Source of the DNA: Anaerolineales bacterium
GTDB lineage: Bacteria; Chloroflexota; Anaerolineae; Anaerolineales; Villigracilaceae
Length of the DNA stretch: 64,000 nucleotides
Direction: 5' to 3'
Assembly: GCA_026928255.1 (NCBI GenBank)
Contig: JAIXKJ010000008.1
Coordinates: 659,298-723,297 of the forward strand
Shown here: one piece after another, positions 1-9,310 of the stretch
Layout: each line of letters begins with the position of its first letter
Position numbering within the stretch: position 1 is the stretch's first letter
The notes under the pieces: generated by a model
Database searches by the model: none
What the model was told of the DNA's origin: nothing
Seen by the model: the letters and a program-made list of their open reading frames with translations, nothing else
Made by a program: the position numbers and the translations under genes

Positions 1-233
1 GCGTTTGGGTCGGTCAGGCTGACGCCGTTTTCGCTGAAACGCAAGAAGAGGCGCATTGAACGCGCGCGCGCGCCAAAGGTAGTGGACAGCCCAAAGAAGG
101 AGCGTTCCGCGTCGTTGTCGCCGAGTTCCGCTTCCCAGATGTGATCGTTGACGTAATCTGTCGAGCAAAGGCGGGCGTCCGCCGCAAGGGTGAGGTGGAG
201 CGGATCGCCGAGATGGAGAGACCAGTCGCGCAT
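1..233 (-). CDS. Uncharacterised protein, N-terminal 77 codons (gene runs off the left edge)
   Basis: The reverse strand reads MRDWSLHLGDPLHL from an ATG at 233 and stays open to the window edge. The start is supported by a TAAAAT -10 box ending six bases before the ATG, the leaderless arrangement seen at many genes here. A longer overlapping frame (14-268) is a shadow: it is Arg/Ser-rich and lacks a promoter. The N-terminus resembles Chloroflexota proteins I associate, from memory only, with glycogen debranching enzymes; glgC lies 54 kb away. Reading as coding is fairly sure; function is a weak guess because the catalytic part is outside the window. Confidence 0.55.
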   Translation of the reverse strand, partial: MRDWSLHLGDPLHLTLAADARLCSTDYVNDHIWEAELGDNDAERSFFGLSTTFGARARSMRLFLRFSENGVSLTDPN

Positions 234-239
234 CCTCTA

Positions 240-245
240 ATTTTA
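240..245 (-). promoter_or_regulatory. -10 box (TAAAAT) of a probable leaderless transcript
   Basis: On the minus strand TAAAAT is followed by six bases and then the ATG at 233, so the predicted transcription start is the A of the start codon. There is no Shine-Dalgarno between them. Confidence 0.5.
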
Positions 246-322
246 CGGGCGAATGGGCGGACGGTCAAACAGGTATAATTTGGGAATTAGGCAAGTAGGA
301 ATTAGGAACAGGAGAAGAAGAA

Positions 323-775
323 ATGGGTTTGTATTTTGAAGAGTTTGAAGTCGGGCAGACGGTGAAGACGCTTTCGCGCACGGTCGGCGAAGACGCCATC
401 AACAACTTTGCGGGCTTAACCGGCGACTACAACCAGATTCACACCGACGCGGAGTTCGCCAAATCCACGCCGTTTGGTCAGCGCATCGCGCACGGGCTGT
501 TGGGCATTTCCGTCGGCGTCGGCTTAATTATGCGAACTGGGTTGCTTGAAGGCACGGTGCTCGCCTTCCGCGAAATTCAAGAGTGGAAATTCGTCAAACC
601 GATTTTCATCGGCGACACGATTCACGCCGTGTTAACCGTCGCCGAAACCAAAGCCATGCCGCGCATCGGCGGCGGCGCAATCATCGCCGTTGTGGAAATC
701 CGCAATCAAAAAGACGAAACCGTCCAAAAAGGGACGTTGAACTTATTAATGTTGAGCAAGCCCAAACAGGATTAA
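323..775 (+). CDS. MaoC-family (R)-specific enoyl-CoA hydratase, hotdog fold
   Basis: A 150-aa single-hotdog protein. The MaoC hydratase motif is intact: GLTGDYNQIH at residues 31-40, giving the catalytic Asp35/His40 pair, followed by the AHGLLG helix. Known family members add or remove water on (R)-3-hydroxyacyl-CoA in the cytoplasm. The start is fixed by GGAGAAG just upstream; a TATAAT at 274-279 would give a short leader. The next gene, a PBP, starts two bases after the stop, so the two are probably co-transcribed although functionally unrelated. No polyhydroxyalkanoate genes are near, so the acyl-CoA substrate is unknown. Confidence 0.88.
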   Translation: MGLYFEEFEVGQTVKTLSRTVGEDAINNFAGLTGDYNQIHTDAEFAKSTPFGQRIAHGLLGISVGVGLIMRTGLLEGTVLAFREIQEWKFVKPIFIGDTIHAVLTVAETKAMPRIGGGAIIAVVEIRNQKDETVQKGTLNLLMLSKPKQD

Positions 776-777
776 GC

Positions 778-3700
778 ATGAATCAAGACGAAAGCGACCG
801 AGAACGCCTGCAGCGTTTGTTGCGCTCGGAAGAAGAAACGCGAAACGACTTAGACCCCGCGCCGCCCGACTCGACCCAAGTTTTTCGCAAACCGATGGGC
901 GGCACCACGCCGCTGATTCGCAATTTGCCCGAGCTCGACGAAAACAATATGCCGCTGCCCAACCGCGTGGACGAAACCGATTTGGAAGGCACGCGAGTCA
1001 GTTCCGCCGCCTATCGCCGCAGCATAGACCTGACGCCGACTCAACCGCCGCCGAGCGCCCAACGCCCAGCCTACCGCTTGCCGTACAGTCAAGGTCAACC
1101 GCCGCCACAGCGACCGTCCGCGCCGAAGGCGAAGCCCTCTTTCGTCGAGCGCTTTCGCGGCAAGAAAGGCTGCTTCGTTCGCGGATTAGTCGTTTCCATT
1201 TTTGCCTTCGCCCTTATCGCCCTGTGCGGAAGTTCGATCTTCGTTTATCAATATTATAAAATTGCCAGCACATTGCCCGACGTGGGCGATTTGAAAAATC
1301 ACGCTTCGCAGTTTCAGACGACGCGCATTTTAGACCGCAACGGGCGCGTGCTGTACGAACTGAACGACCCGACCGCCGGGCGGCGGACGTACATTCCGCT
1401 CAGCCAAATTTCGCCGAATCTCGTCGCCGCCACCATCGCCACCGAAGACAAAGATTTTTACGACAACCCAGGCTTCGACCCGGTCGCCATCGTCCGCGCT
1501 TTGTGGCGCAACTACAAAACGGACGGTCAAGGCGGCGGCGCGTCCACGATCACTCAGCAGTTGGCGCGCGCTCTGTTGCTTTCGCCTGAGGAGCGCGCCC
1601 AACGCACCGTTTCGCGCAAGTCGCGCGAGATCATCCTCGCCGCCGAAATTACGCGCCGCTACTCGAAAGACGAAATCCTCGAACTGTACCTTAACGAAAT
1701 TTATTACGGCAATTTGGCTTACGGCGCGGAAGCGGCGGCGAACACCTACTTCAACAAATCCGCCAAAGATTTAACCGTCGGCGAAGCGGCATTTCTCGCA
1801 GGCTTGCCGCAGTCGCCCGCCGTCTATGACATTTACACAAACTCGCAGCCGACGCTGACTCGTCAACAGCAAGTTTTGGTTTTGATGTTCGACCTCAGCC
1901 GCACGAAAAACTGCATCGAAGTCGGCGAGGGCGTTAAGCGCGTCTGCGTGGACGCAGTCGTCGCCACGCAAGCCGCCAACGAAATCAAAGCCTACAACTT
2001 CATTGCTCCCGTCTTTGGCGCGGCGCGTTATCCGCATTGGGTGAATTTCATCCGCTCGGAATTGGAAAGCATGTTCGACGCGCAAACGATTTATCGTTCG
2101 GGCTTCACGGTTTACACTACGCTTGACCCCGTTTTGCAAGACCGCGCTCAAGAATTAGTGAGCAATCAAATTGCGGCGATGACGGAGAACAACGCCAAGA
2201 ACGGCGCGTTAGTCGCCATTCAACCTTCGACAGGACAAATCCTCGCCATGATCGGCTCGCCCGATTTCAACAACGCGGCAATTTCGGGGCAAGTCAACAT
2301 GGCGCTCAGCCCGACTCGTCAACCGGGTTCGTCCATCAAACCGTTAACTTACGTCGCCGCTTTTGAAAAAGGCTGGACGCCCGCCACCTGGATTTGGGAC
2401 GTGCCGACTCAATTTCCCGACGGCGCGAATCCGCCTTACGAACCGCGCAACTACGACGGCGCGTTTCACGGCGGCGTAACCGTCCGCACGGCGCTGGCGA
2501 ATTCGTTTAACATCCCTGCCGTCAAAACGCTGGAATTTATCGGCATTTACGACGACCCGAACACGCCGCAAAAAGACGGCTTAATCGGCATGGCAGAACG
2601 GCTGGGTATCACCTCGTTGACGCGCAACGATTACGGCTTGGCGTTGACGCTCGGCGGCGGCGACGTCAGCCTGATGGAAATGACCGGCGCCTTCTCCGTC
2701 TTCGCCAACGGCGGAAAGAAACTGCCGCCGGTCGCCATCCTCAAAATTACAACCAACGACGGAAAAATCGTTTACCAATACGAGCAGCCCAAAGGCGAGC
2801 AAGTCATCCGCCCCGAACACGCCTATTTAATCACGTCCATTCTTTCGGATAACGAAGCCCGCAACTTCACCTTCGGGCGGCACTCCGCCTTGAATTTATC
2901 CTTCCCCGTCGCGGCGAAGACCGGCACCACCAACGACTTCCGTGACAACTGGACGATGGGCTACAACCCCGATTTAACCGTCGGCGTTTGGGTCGGCAAC
3001 GCGGACTATACGCCGATGGTCAACACCACCGGGTTAAGCGGCGCGGCGCCGATATGGTCGCAGTTCATGGAATTCGCCGTGCCTTACCTGACCAACGGCG
3101 CGCCGACTCAATTCTCGCGCCCGCAAGGAATTGTAGACCGCATCGTTTGCAATCTCGGCGGAACAGAGCCGACCAATCAATGCGGCGGAGAACACAACGA
3201 AGTTTTCGCCGCCGACCAATTGCCGCTTCCCAAAGAGCAAGGGTTAATCCGCCGCATGAAATTGGACAAGTGGACGGGCTACGAAGCCTCCGACGCTTGC
3301 AAAGGACCGACCGACGAAAAATTAGTCATCAACGTCAAAGACGTTTGGGCGCTGAAATGGTTCAAAACCGACGCGGGAAAATTCTGGCTGACCGACAACG
3401 GCTTGGACAAAGACCTCGACCTCCTGCCCGAACGCGCCTGCAAAAAAGACGACCCGCAGCCAGAAATCGAAATCAACTTCGCGGACGGACAACCCGTCCT
3501 TGAAAGCCTCGTCGAAATCAAAGGCACGGCGGCGTCCAGCGGCAATTTCAAAGAATGGCGTTTAGAATTCGGCGTCGGCGAAAAACCCGATTCGTGGAAA
3601 AAACTTGCCGAAAGCGATCAGCAAGTCAAAGACGCGACGCTCGTCGAGTGGGATGTTTCCGACTTGCCGAGCGGCATCATCACCTTGCGCTTGACCCTCA

Positions 3701-3927
3701 TCGGCGAAAAGGCGGAAGTTCAAAAGAAAATCCGCATCAACTTAATCGCGCCGACTCCGACCTTGCCGACCGAAACGCCGACAGGAACGCCCACGCTGAT
3801 ACCGACCGAAACGCCGCTCATCATTCCGCCGACGAATACCCCCGCGCCGATTCTGACTGACACGCCGCTTGTTATCCCGCCGACGGAAACCCCCACGCCG
3901 ATTCCGCCCCCGTCGCCGACGCCTTAA
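778..3927 (+). CDS. Class A penicillin-binding protein (glycosyltransferase GT51 + transpeptidase)
   Basis: A 1049-aa bifunctional peptidoglycan synthase. After a 130-residue Pro-rich cytoplasmic tail comes one membrane segment (about 137-163), then GT51 with the catalytic Glu in ATEDKDF (about residue 223), GGASTITQQLAR (about 253) and LNEIYYG. The transpeptidase has the active serine in PGSSIKP (about 518), the SFN motif (about 576) and KTGTT (from 714). An Ig-like domain and a Pro/Thr-rich tail (about 990-1049) end it. The ATG at 778 is chosen because the upstream extension overlaps the MaoC gene in another frame. All catalytic motifs are present, unlike the relative at 48166. Confidence 0.95.
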   Translation: MNQDESDRERLQRLLRSEEETRNDLDPAPPDSTQVFRKPMGGTTPLIRNLPELDENNMPLPNRVDETDLEGTRVSSAAYRRSIDLTPTQPPPSAQRPAYRLPYSQGQPPPQRPSAPKAKPSFVERFRGKKGCFVRGLVVSIFAFALIALCGSSIFVYQYYKIASTLPDVGDLKNHASQFQTTRILDRNGRVLYELNDPTAGRRTYIPLSQISPNLVAATIATEDKDFYDNPGFDPVAIVRALWRNYKTDGQGGGASTITQQLARALLLSPEERAQRTVSRKSREIILAAEITRRYSKDEILELYLNEIYYGNLAYGAEAAANTYFNKSAKDLTVGEAAFLAGLPQSPAVYDIYTNSQPTLTRQQQVLVLMFDLSRTKNCIEVGEGVKRVCVDAVVATQAANEIKAYNFIAPVFGAARYPHWVNFIRSELESMFDAQTIYRSGFTVYTTLDPVLQDRAQELVSNQIAAMTENNAKNGALVAIQPSTGQILAMIGSPDFNNAAISGQVNMALSPTRQPGSSIKPLTYVAAFEKGWTPATWIWDVPTQFPDGANPPYEPRNYDGAFHGGVTVRTALANSFNIPAVKTLEFIGIYDDPNTPQKDGLIGMAERLGITSLTRNDYGLALTLGGGDVSLMEMTGAFSVFANGGKKLPPVAILKITTNDGKIVYQYEQPKGEQVIRPEHAYLITSILSDNEARNFTFGRHSALNLSFPVAAKTGTTNDFRDNWTMGYNPDLTVGVWVGNADYTPMVNTTGLSGAAPIWSQFMEFAVPYLTNGAPTQFSRPQGIVDRIVCNLGGTEPTNQCGGEHNEVFAADQLPLPKEQGLIRRMKLDKWTGYEASDACKGPTDEKLVINVKDVWALKWFKTDAGKFWLTDNGLDKDLDLLPERACKKDDPQPEIEINFADGQPVLESLVEIKGTAASSGNFKEWRLEFGVGEKPDSWKKLAESDQQVKDATLVEWDVSDLPSGIITLRLTLIGEKAEVQKKIRINLIAPTPTLPTETPTGTPTLIPTETPLIIPPTNTPAPILTDTPLVIPPTETPTPIPPPSPTP

Positions 3928-3960
3928 TGTAGGAAGAATCTTAACAAAGCGGATTCCGTC

Positions 3961-3989
3961 TTGACTCAACGGGGCAGAATCTGTATAAT
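3961..3989 (+). promoter_or_regulatory. rpoC promoter: TTGACT, 17-base spacer, TATAAT
   Basis: A near-consensus sigma-70-type promoter: TTGACT at 3961-3966 and TATAAT at 3984-3989, 17 bases apart. The predicted start at about 3996 gives a leader of about 138 bases before rpoC, so rpoC has its own promoter. Confidence 0.8.
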
Positions 3990-4010
3990 CGCCCTCTTGA
4001 ACACAAAAAC

Positions 4011-4070
4011 GAGACAAACCTTAGCAAGCGCTTGAGAAAATAACTCAAAGCGCTTGCCTTTGTTTGTCTC
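4011..4070 (+). promoter_or_regulatory. 60-nt two-stem hairpin in the rpoC leader
   Basis: Outer stem 4011-4019 (GAGACAAAC) pairs perfectly with 4062-4070. Inner stem 4024-4036 pairs with 4044-4057 over 13 base pairs with one bulged A (4047), closing a seven-base loop. There is no U tract after it, so it is not an ordinary terminator. It could be an RNase III-type processing site or a target for feedback control of RNA polymerase synthesis. Confidence 0.7.
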
Positions 4071-4133
4071 TATGCGGCGTTATCTACGCGCCGTTTGGCT
4101 TGTTTCAGAATTTTATTTTTTGGAGAGATTCCA

Positions 4134-7100
4134 ATGGAAACCAAGGGATTATCAGCGCTCCGCATCAGCCTCGCCTCCCCAGCGACCATTCTATCATGGT
4201 CTTACGGCGAAGTGCTAAAACCAGAGACGATCAACTATCGCCGACTGCGCCCCGAAAAAGACGGCTTGTTTTGCGAAGCCATCTTCGGACCGACCCGCGA
4301 TTGGCAGTGCTACTGCGGCAAGTATAAAAATCCGCGCTACAAAGGAATCACCTGCGAAAAATGCGGCGTAACCGTTACCCGCGCCGCCGTCCGCCGCGAG
4401 CGCATGGGGCACATCAAACTTGCCGCGTCCGTCGCGCACATTTGGTACACGCGCCGCATCCCTTCGCAGATGGGAATCTTACTCGACGTTTCGCGCCGCA
4501 ACTTAGACCGCGTGCTGTACTTCGCCCAATACATCGTTACTTATGTGGACGAAGACGCCCGCAAAAAAGCGCTGCAACGATTGGAAGACGAAATCAACGT
4601 CTCCGAGCGCGAACAGGCTTCCGAGATTAATAATCGCATTATCGAAATCAAAACTAAACGCGACGCCGACATCGCCGAATTAAAGCAAAAGCAATCCGCG
4701 CTTGAACAAAACTACGACGAAGGAATCGCCGAACGCCTCGACCCCGTCATCCGCGAAGGACAAAAGCTTGAGCGGCTGCTTCAAGATCAAATGGGCGAAG
4801 CGGCGAAGAAAGCCGTCGCTTTTGAAGGCGGAGAAAAAATCATCGAAGCGGGCGAAAAAGTCGCCAACAAGCACATCACGCTGATTCAAAAAACTGTCCA
4901 GAAAAAATTGGAAGCGTTAGAGAATCAACTCAAAGACAAACGCCAAGCGGAAATTAGCGAACTGAAAAGCGCCGCCTCCGAAGTGAAAGCGCGCGCGGAT
5001 TTGGACATGGAAGCGCTTCGCAACCAACTCGAATCGCAAACGTCCGCTTCGTCGAACAACACCTCGCGCTTGCGCGACGAACTGCTCGAACTGCGCCCCT
5101 TCACCTTCGTCAGCGAAATTCGCTACCGCGAGTTGAAGCAACGCTGGGGACAGGTCTTCCGCGCCGACATGGGCGCAGAAGCCTTCCACGATATTTTGGC
5201 GCGCCTCGACCTTGATCAACTTTCCAAAGACCTGTGGCACGAAGTCAAAACGACCAAGAGCAAGCAGAAACGCAAAAAAGCCACCACGCGCCTCAAAGTT
5301 GTGGAAGCCTTCCGCCGCTCTGGCAACCGCCCTGAATGGATGATTTTGACCGTCTTGCCCGTCATCCCGCCCGACTTGCGCCCGATGGTGCAACTCGACG
5401 GCGGACGCTTCGCCACTTCCGACTTGAACGACCTCTATCGGCGCGTCATCAACCGCAACAACCGCTTGAAGCGCCTGCTCGAACTCGGCGCGCCGGATGT
5501 CATCATCCGCAACGAGAAGCGCATGTTGCAAGAAGCGGTGGACAGCCTGATTGACAACTCGCAGCGCGGCAAGGCTCTCTCTCGGCGCGGACGCCGCGAA
5601 CTGAAATCGCTGAGCGACATGCTCAAAGGCAAAAAGGGACGCTTCCGCCGCAACCTGCTCGGCAAGCGCGTGGACTATTCCGGGCGCTCGGTCATCGTTG
5701 TCGGTCCGACTCTCAAATTAAATCAATGCGGGCTGCCGAAGAGCATGGCGCTCGAACTCTACCGTCCGTTTGTCGTCTCGCGGCTGGTGCAAAACGGCTA
5801 CGCCGCCAACGTCAAAGGCGCGCGCCGCTTAATTGAGCGCAACCGCCCCGAAGTTTGGGAAGCGCTGGAAGCCGTCATCGGCGACCGCCCCGTGCTATTA
5901 AACCGCGCGCCGACTCTGCATCGCCTTGGCATTCAAGCCTTCGAGCCGATTCTCATCGAAGGTTCGGCGATTCAACTTCACCCGCTGGTTACGACCGCCT
6001 TCAACGCCGACTTTGACGGCGACCAAATGGCGGTTCACGTCCCGCTTTCGCAAAAGGCGGTGCAAGAAGCCCGCGAGTTAATGCTCGCTTCCAAAAACCT
6101 GCTCAAACCCGCCGACGGCGAGCCAATCATTTCCCCGTCCAAAGATATGGTTTTGGGCGTGTTCTACCTTTCGATGGAACAAAAAGCGGCGCACAAAGGC
6201 GACGGGCGCGTCTTCGCCGACGCGGACGAAGTTGAGTTGGCGCACGCGCTCGGTCAAATTCACGTTCACAGCGAGATTAAGTTGCGCGCTTCGACGTGGT
6301 ACGACGACAATCACAAACGCTTGCCCGAACGCGAAACGCGCATTCTCAACACGACGGCGGGGCGCGTGCTGTTGAACCGCATCCTCCCCGACGAAGTGCA
6401 ATTCGTCAACCGCCGATTGGATCGCGGCGGCGTGAAAGACCTCATCGCCGAAGTGTACGAATTATGCGGACAAGAAACCACCACCAACGTCGCGGATCGC
6501 ATCAAGAGCATCGGCTTTGAATACGCGATGAAATCTGGCACAACGCTCGCCGTCGCGGACATTTCCATTCCGCCGGAACGTAGAGCCATTATTGACGAAG
6601 CCTTGAAATTGGTCGAAGTCGCGCAACGCGACTTCCGTCGCGGCTTGCTGACCGAGCAAGAGAAAAACGAGCGCGAGATTCAAATTTGGCAGGAAACCAC
6701 CGACAAAGTCGGCGACGCGGTTAAAAAGCATATGGATCCCGACGGCAACCTTTCGACGATGGCGACCTCCGGCGCCACCAAAGGCGGATTTTCGACCATC
6801 TCGCAGTTGGCGGGCATGCGCGGTTTGATGGCGGATCCGTCGGGGCGCATTATCCCCATGCCGATTCGTTCTAACTTCCGCGAAGGGTTAACGGCGCAAG
6901 AATACTTCATCTCGACGCACGGCGCGCGCAAAGGTCTCGCGGACACAGCGCTCCGCACGGCGGACGCAGGCTACCTGACTCGCCGCCTCGTGGATATCGC
7001 GCAGGACATCATCATCAACGAATATGACTGCGGCACGCGCGACGGCGTTTGGATTCGCCGCGCCGACGACGTCGCCGGTCAAAAAATGGACGGGCGCATT

Positions 7101-8390
7101 TACAGCCGCCTCGCCGCCGAACGCATCATCCACCCGCAGACGGGCGAAGTGTTGGCGGAATATAACGACGTCATCACGCACGACTTAGCGCGAGCCATCG
7201 CCGACTCGGGCATCGCCGAAGTGAAGTTGCGCTCGCCGATGACTTGCGAACTGAATCACGGCATCTGCGCGAAATGCTACGGTCTCGATTTGGGGCGCGG
7301 CAGCATGGTGGCGCTCGGTTCGGCGGTCGGCATCGTTGCGGCGCAATCCATCGGCGAACCCGGCACGCAGTTGACGCTGCGAACCTTCCACACGGGCGGC
7401 GTCGCCTCGCAAGGCGCAACGGACATCACCACCGGTCTTCCGCGCGTGGAAGAAATCTTTGAAGCGCGCAAAGAGCCGAAAGGCGAAGCCACCGTCGCCG
7501 AAATTGGCGGAACGATTCACGTTCAGCAATCCGAAAAATACGCGGACATGCGCGAAGTTCACATCACGCATTCCGAGATGACGCATCAAGAATACGAAAT
7601 TCCCGAAGAGTGGAAGATCGTCGTTAAGGACGAATCCGAAGTGCAGGCGGGCGAAACGCTCGCCACGCTCGGCAATGCGACGATTGTCTCTCACTTCGCG
7701 GGGAAGGTCGCCGTCGAAAAGAAAGAGCGCAAGGTTATCGTCTCTTACGAACAACGCGAAGAAATTGTCCTCGACATCCCGAACACATCGCGCTTCCTCG
7801 TCCGCGAAGGCGAGCATGTGGAAGCGGGCACGCCGCTGACCGAAGGGTCGCTCAACCCGCATCGCGTGTTGAAAATTCAAGGACGCGACGCCTGCCAAAT
7901 GTACTTGCTAGTCGAAGTGCAAAAAGTGTACCGCTCGCAAGGGCAGAACATCCACGACAAACATTTCGAGGTCATCATCCGCAAGATGTTGAGCAAGGTG
8001 CAAGTGCTGCGACCGGGCGACACCAAATACCTGCCCGGCGACGTGGTCGATCGCCTTGAAATTCGCAAAGTCAACGAAGCGTTGATCGCCGAAGGCAAAC
8101 AGCCGGCGCGTTTCAGCGAAGTGTTGCTCGGCGTAACCAAAGCCTCGCTCTCGACGGATTCCTTCCTCTCCGCCTCGTCCTTCCAACACACGATCAAAGT
8201 GTTGGCGAGCGCCGCCATCGGTTCGACCACCGACCCGCTCTACGGTTTGAAGGAAAACGTCATCATCGGCAAACTCATCCCCGCGGGGACGGGCTTCATT
8301 CACGGGCGCTTCACAACGCCCGACGAAGAACTGCTCGCCGAAGAAGCGACCGACGCGGAAGAAGCATCGGACGCGCTGACGGACGAATAA
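4134..8390 (+). CDS. rpoC: DNA-directed RNA polymerase subunit beta'
   Basis: A 1418-aa RpoC. The N-terminal zinc finger has Cys59, Cys61, Cys74 and Cys77; the catalytic loop [12 protein letters not shown] starts at residue 624, with the Mg-binding aspartates at 626, 628 and 630. The trigger-loop region (GLMADPSG...[10 protein letters not shown]) and the second zinc site ([13 protein letters not shown]) are present. Between the zinc finger and the clamp lies a roughly 200-residue, highly charged, Lys/Glu-rich segment (about 135-330) that looks coiled-coil, in the same place as the Thermus non-conserved domain. The start is the ATG at 4134 after GGAGAG; a 13-codon upstream extension is rejected. 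rpoB is not adjacent. Confidence 0.98.
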   Translation: METKGLSALRISLASPATILSWSYGEVLKPETINYRRLRPEKDGLFCEAIFGPTRDWQCYCGKYKNPRYKGITCEKCGVTVTRAAVRRERMGHIKLAASVAHIWYTRRIPSQMGILLDVSRRNLDRVLYFAQYIVTYVDEDARKKALQRLEDEINVSEREQASEINNRIIEIKTKRDADIAELKQKQSALEQNYDEGIAERLDPVIREGQKLERLLQDQMGEAAKKAVAFEGGEKIIEAGEKVANKHITLIQKTVQKKLEALENQLKDKRQAEISELKSAASEVKARADLDMEALRNQLESQTSASSNNTSRLRDELLELRPFTFVSEIRYRELKQRWGQVFRADMGAEAFHDILARLDLDQLSKDLWHEVKTTKSKQKRKKATTRLKVVEAFRRSGNRPEWMILTVLPVIPPDLRPMVQLDGGRFATSDLNDLYRRVINRNNRLKRLLELGAPDVIIRNEKRMLQEAVDSLIDNSQRGKALSRRGRRELKSLSDMLKGKKGRFRRNLLGKRVDYSGRSVIVVGPTLKLNQCGLPKSMALELYRPFVVSRLVQNGYAANVKGARRLIERNRPEVWEALEAVIGDRPVLLNRAPTLHRLGIQAFEPILIEGSAIQLHPLVTTAFNADFDGDQMAVHVPLSQKAVQEARELMLASKNLLKPADGEPIISPSKDMVLGVFYLSMEQKAAHKGDGRVFADADEVELAHALGQIHVHSEIKLRASTWYDDNHKRLPERETRILNTTAGRVLLNRILPDEVQFVNRRLDRGGVKDLIAEVYELCGQETTTNVADRIKSIGFEYAMKSGTTLAVADISIPPERRAIIDEALKLVEVAQRDFRRGLLTEQEKNEREIQIWQETTDKVGDAVKKHMDPDGNLSTMATSGATKGGFSTISQLAGMRGLMADPSGRIIPMPIRSNFREGLTAQEYFISTHGARKGLADTALRTADAGYLTRRLVDIAQDIIINEYDCGTRDGVWIRRADDVAGQKMDGRIYSRLAAERIIHPQTGEVLAEYNDVITHDLARAIADSGIAEVKLRSPMTCELNHGICAKCYGLDLGRGSMVALGSAVGIVAAQSIGEPGTQLTLRTFHTGGVASQGATDITTGLPRVEEIFEARKEPKGEATVAEIGGTIHVQQSEKYADMREVHITHSEMTHQEYEIPEEWKIVVKDESEVQAGETLATLGNATIVSHFAGKVAVEKKERKVIVSYEQREEIVLDIPNTSRFLVREGEHVEAGTPLTEGSLNPHRVLKIQGRDACQMYLLVEVQKVYRSQGQNIHDKHFEVIIRKMLSKVQVLRPGDTKYLPGDVVDRLEIRKVNEALIAEGKQPARFSEVLLGVTKASLSTDSFLSASSFQHTIKVLASAAIGSTTDPLYGLKENVIIGKLIPAGTGFIHGRFTTPDEELLAEEATDAEEASDALTDE

Positions 8391-8397
8391 ACCCTCA

Positions 8398-8430
8398 AAC
8401 GCCTCGAATGAAAATTCGGGGCGTTTTTAT
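8398..8430 (+). terminator. Intrinsic terminator after rpoC
   Basis: AACGCCTCGAAT (8398-8409) pairs with ATTCGGGGCGTT (8414-8425) with one G-U pair, a GAAA loop and a T run at 8424-8428. It begins eight bases after the rpoC stop. Confidence 0.85.
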
Positions 8431-8445
8431 TTCTCGCGGCGCGGA

Positions 8446-8451
8446 TATAAT
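8446..8451 (+). promoter_or_regulatory. -10 box (TATAAT), leaderless type
   Basis: A consensus TATAAT ends seven bases before the ATG at 8459. No Shine-Dalgarno fits between, and the preceding DNA is the rpoC terminator, so this gene is transcribed separately and probably without a leader. Confidence 0.65.
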
Positions 8452-8458
8452 CGGCGCG

Positions 8459-9274
8459 ATGAAACGCCCGTTTTCGCAAAAGCCGCAAGGACAACCGACT
8501 CGCGGAAAGACCGCCGACAACCGTTTGCGACGCGCGGATAATTTCATCTTGCTCTACGAATCCGCGCTGCTGACTCGCGCCGACGGCGCGTTCGCCGATT
8601 CGTTTTTTGTCGATCTCGGCTACGGGTTTAACCCGCGCACGACTCTCGAAAGCGCCGAACGATTTCGGAAAATAAACCCCGACTTGAAAATTCTCGGCGT
8701 GGAAATTGACAAGGAACGAGTCGAAGCCGCGCTGCCTTTCGCCGACGAAAAAACGTTCTTCCGCTTAGGCGGTTTCAACTTGCCGCTGCAAGGCGCTGAA
8801 AAAGCGCGGCTGATTCGCGCCTTCAACGTCTTGCGACAATACGAAGAAAAAGATTTCGTCCCCGCTTGCGAACGTTTGGCGGAATACGTTTTGCGCGGCG
8901 GGTTGCTGCTCGAAGGCACATCCACGCCGTTTGGAAATGTCTGGGCGGCGAATCTGGCTCGGAAGACCGAATCCGCTGGATGGGCGTTTGAGGCGTTAAT
9001 TTTTTCCACGAACTTTCACGGCGGATTTACCGTCGAAGAATTTCAAACCATCCTCCCGAAAAATTTCATCCACCGCATGAACGAAGGCGAATTGATTTAC
9101 GATTTTTTTCAAGCGTGGAAACGCGCGGCGCGAGAGACCTCCGCAACGAAGGCGTTTGGCGCGAAGAATTGGTTCGTCTCGGCGGCGGCGGCGTTGTCAA
9201 AAAACGGATTTGACGTAAACTTAAATAAAAAATGGCTGAACAAAGGCTATTTGATTTGGCGGCGGAACTTTTGA
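8459..9274 (+). CDS. Putative class I SAM-dependent methyltransferase
   Basis: A 271-aa protein with a Rossmann-like start: VDLGYG matches methyltransferase motif I and ILGVEID matches motif II with its acidic ribose-binding residue. The rest is weakly conserved and no substrate motif is recognisable. The ATG at 8459 is chosen over an in-frame ATG at 8408 because the latter lies inside the rpoC terminator and the former has a TATAAT seven bases upstream. It stands alone between rpoC and a lipoprotein pair. The SAM-fold assignment is likely; the reaction is unknown. Confidence 0.65.
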   Translation: MKRPFSQKPQGQPTRGKTADNRLRRADNFILLYESALLTRADGAFADSFFVDLGYGFNPRTTLESAERFRKINPDLKILGVEIDKERVEAALPFADEKTFFRLGGFNLPLQGAEKARLIRAFNVLRQYEEKDFVPACERLAEYVLRGGLLLEGTSTPFGNVWAANLARKTESAGWAFEALIFSTNFHGGFTVEEFQTILPKNFIHRMNEGELIYDFFQAWKRAARETSATKAFGAKNWFVSAAAALSKNGFDVNLNKKWLNKGYLIWRRNF

Positions 9275-9310
9275 CGGAAGCGGCGCGTCCTGTTTGAAAG
9301 GAAGGTTGAC

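Noticed and set aside
14..268. Minus-strand 84-codon frame at the left edge
   Set aside because: It overlaps the frame starting at 233, is Arg/Ser-rich as expected of a shadow in GC-rich DNA, and lacks promoter or ribosome site.
583..777. N-terminal extension of the class A PBP
   Set aside because: It reads the MaoC gene in another frame and is Arg/His-rich; the ATG at 778 gives a normal N-terminus.
4917..5531. Long antisense frame within rpoC
   Set aside because: Many long antisense frames exist here because of strong GC bias at third positions; its composition is that of a shadow.
8408..8458. Upstream ATG of the methyltransferase-like gene
   Set aside because: It lies inside the rpoC terminator hairpin and upstream of the TATAAT that should start the transcript.
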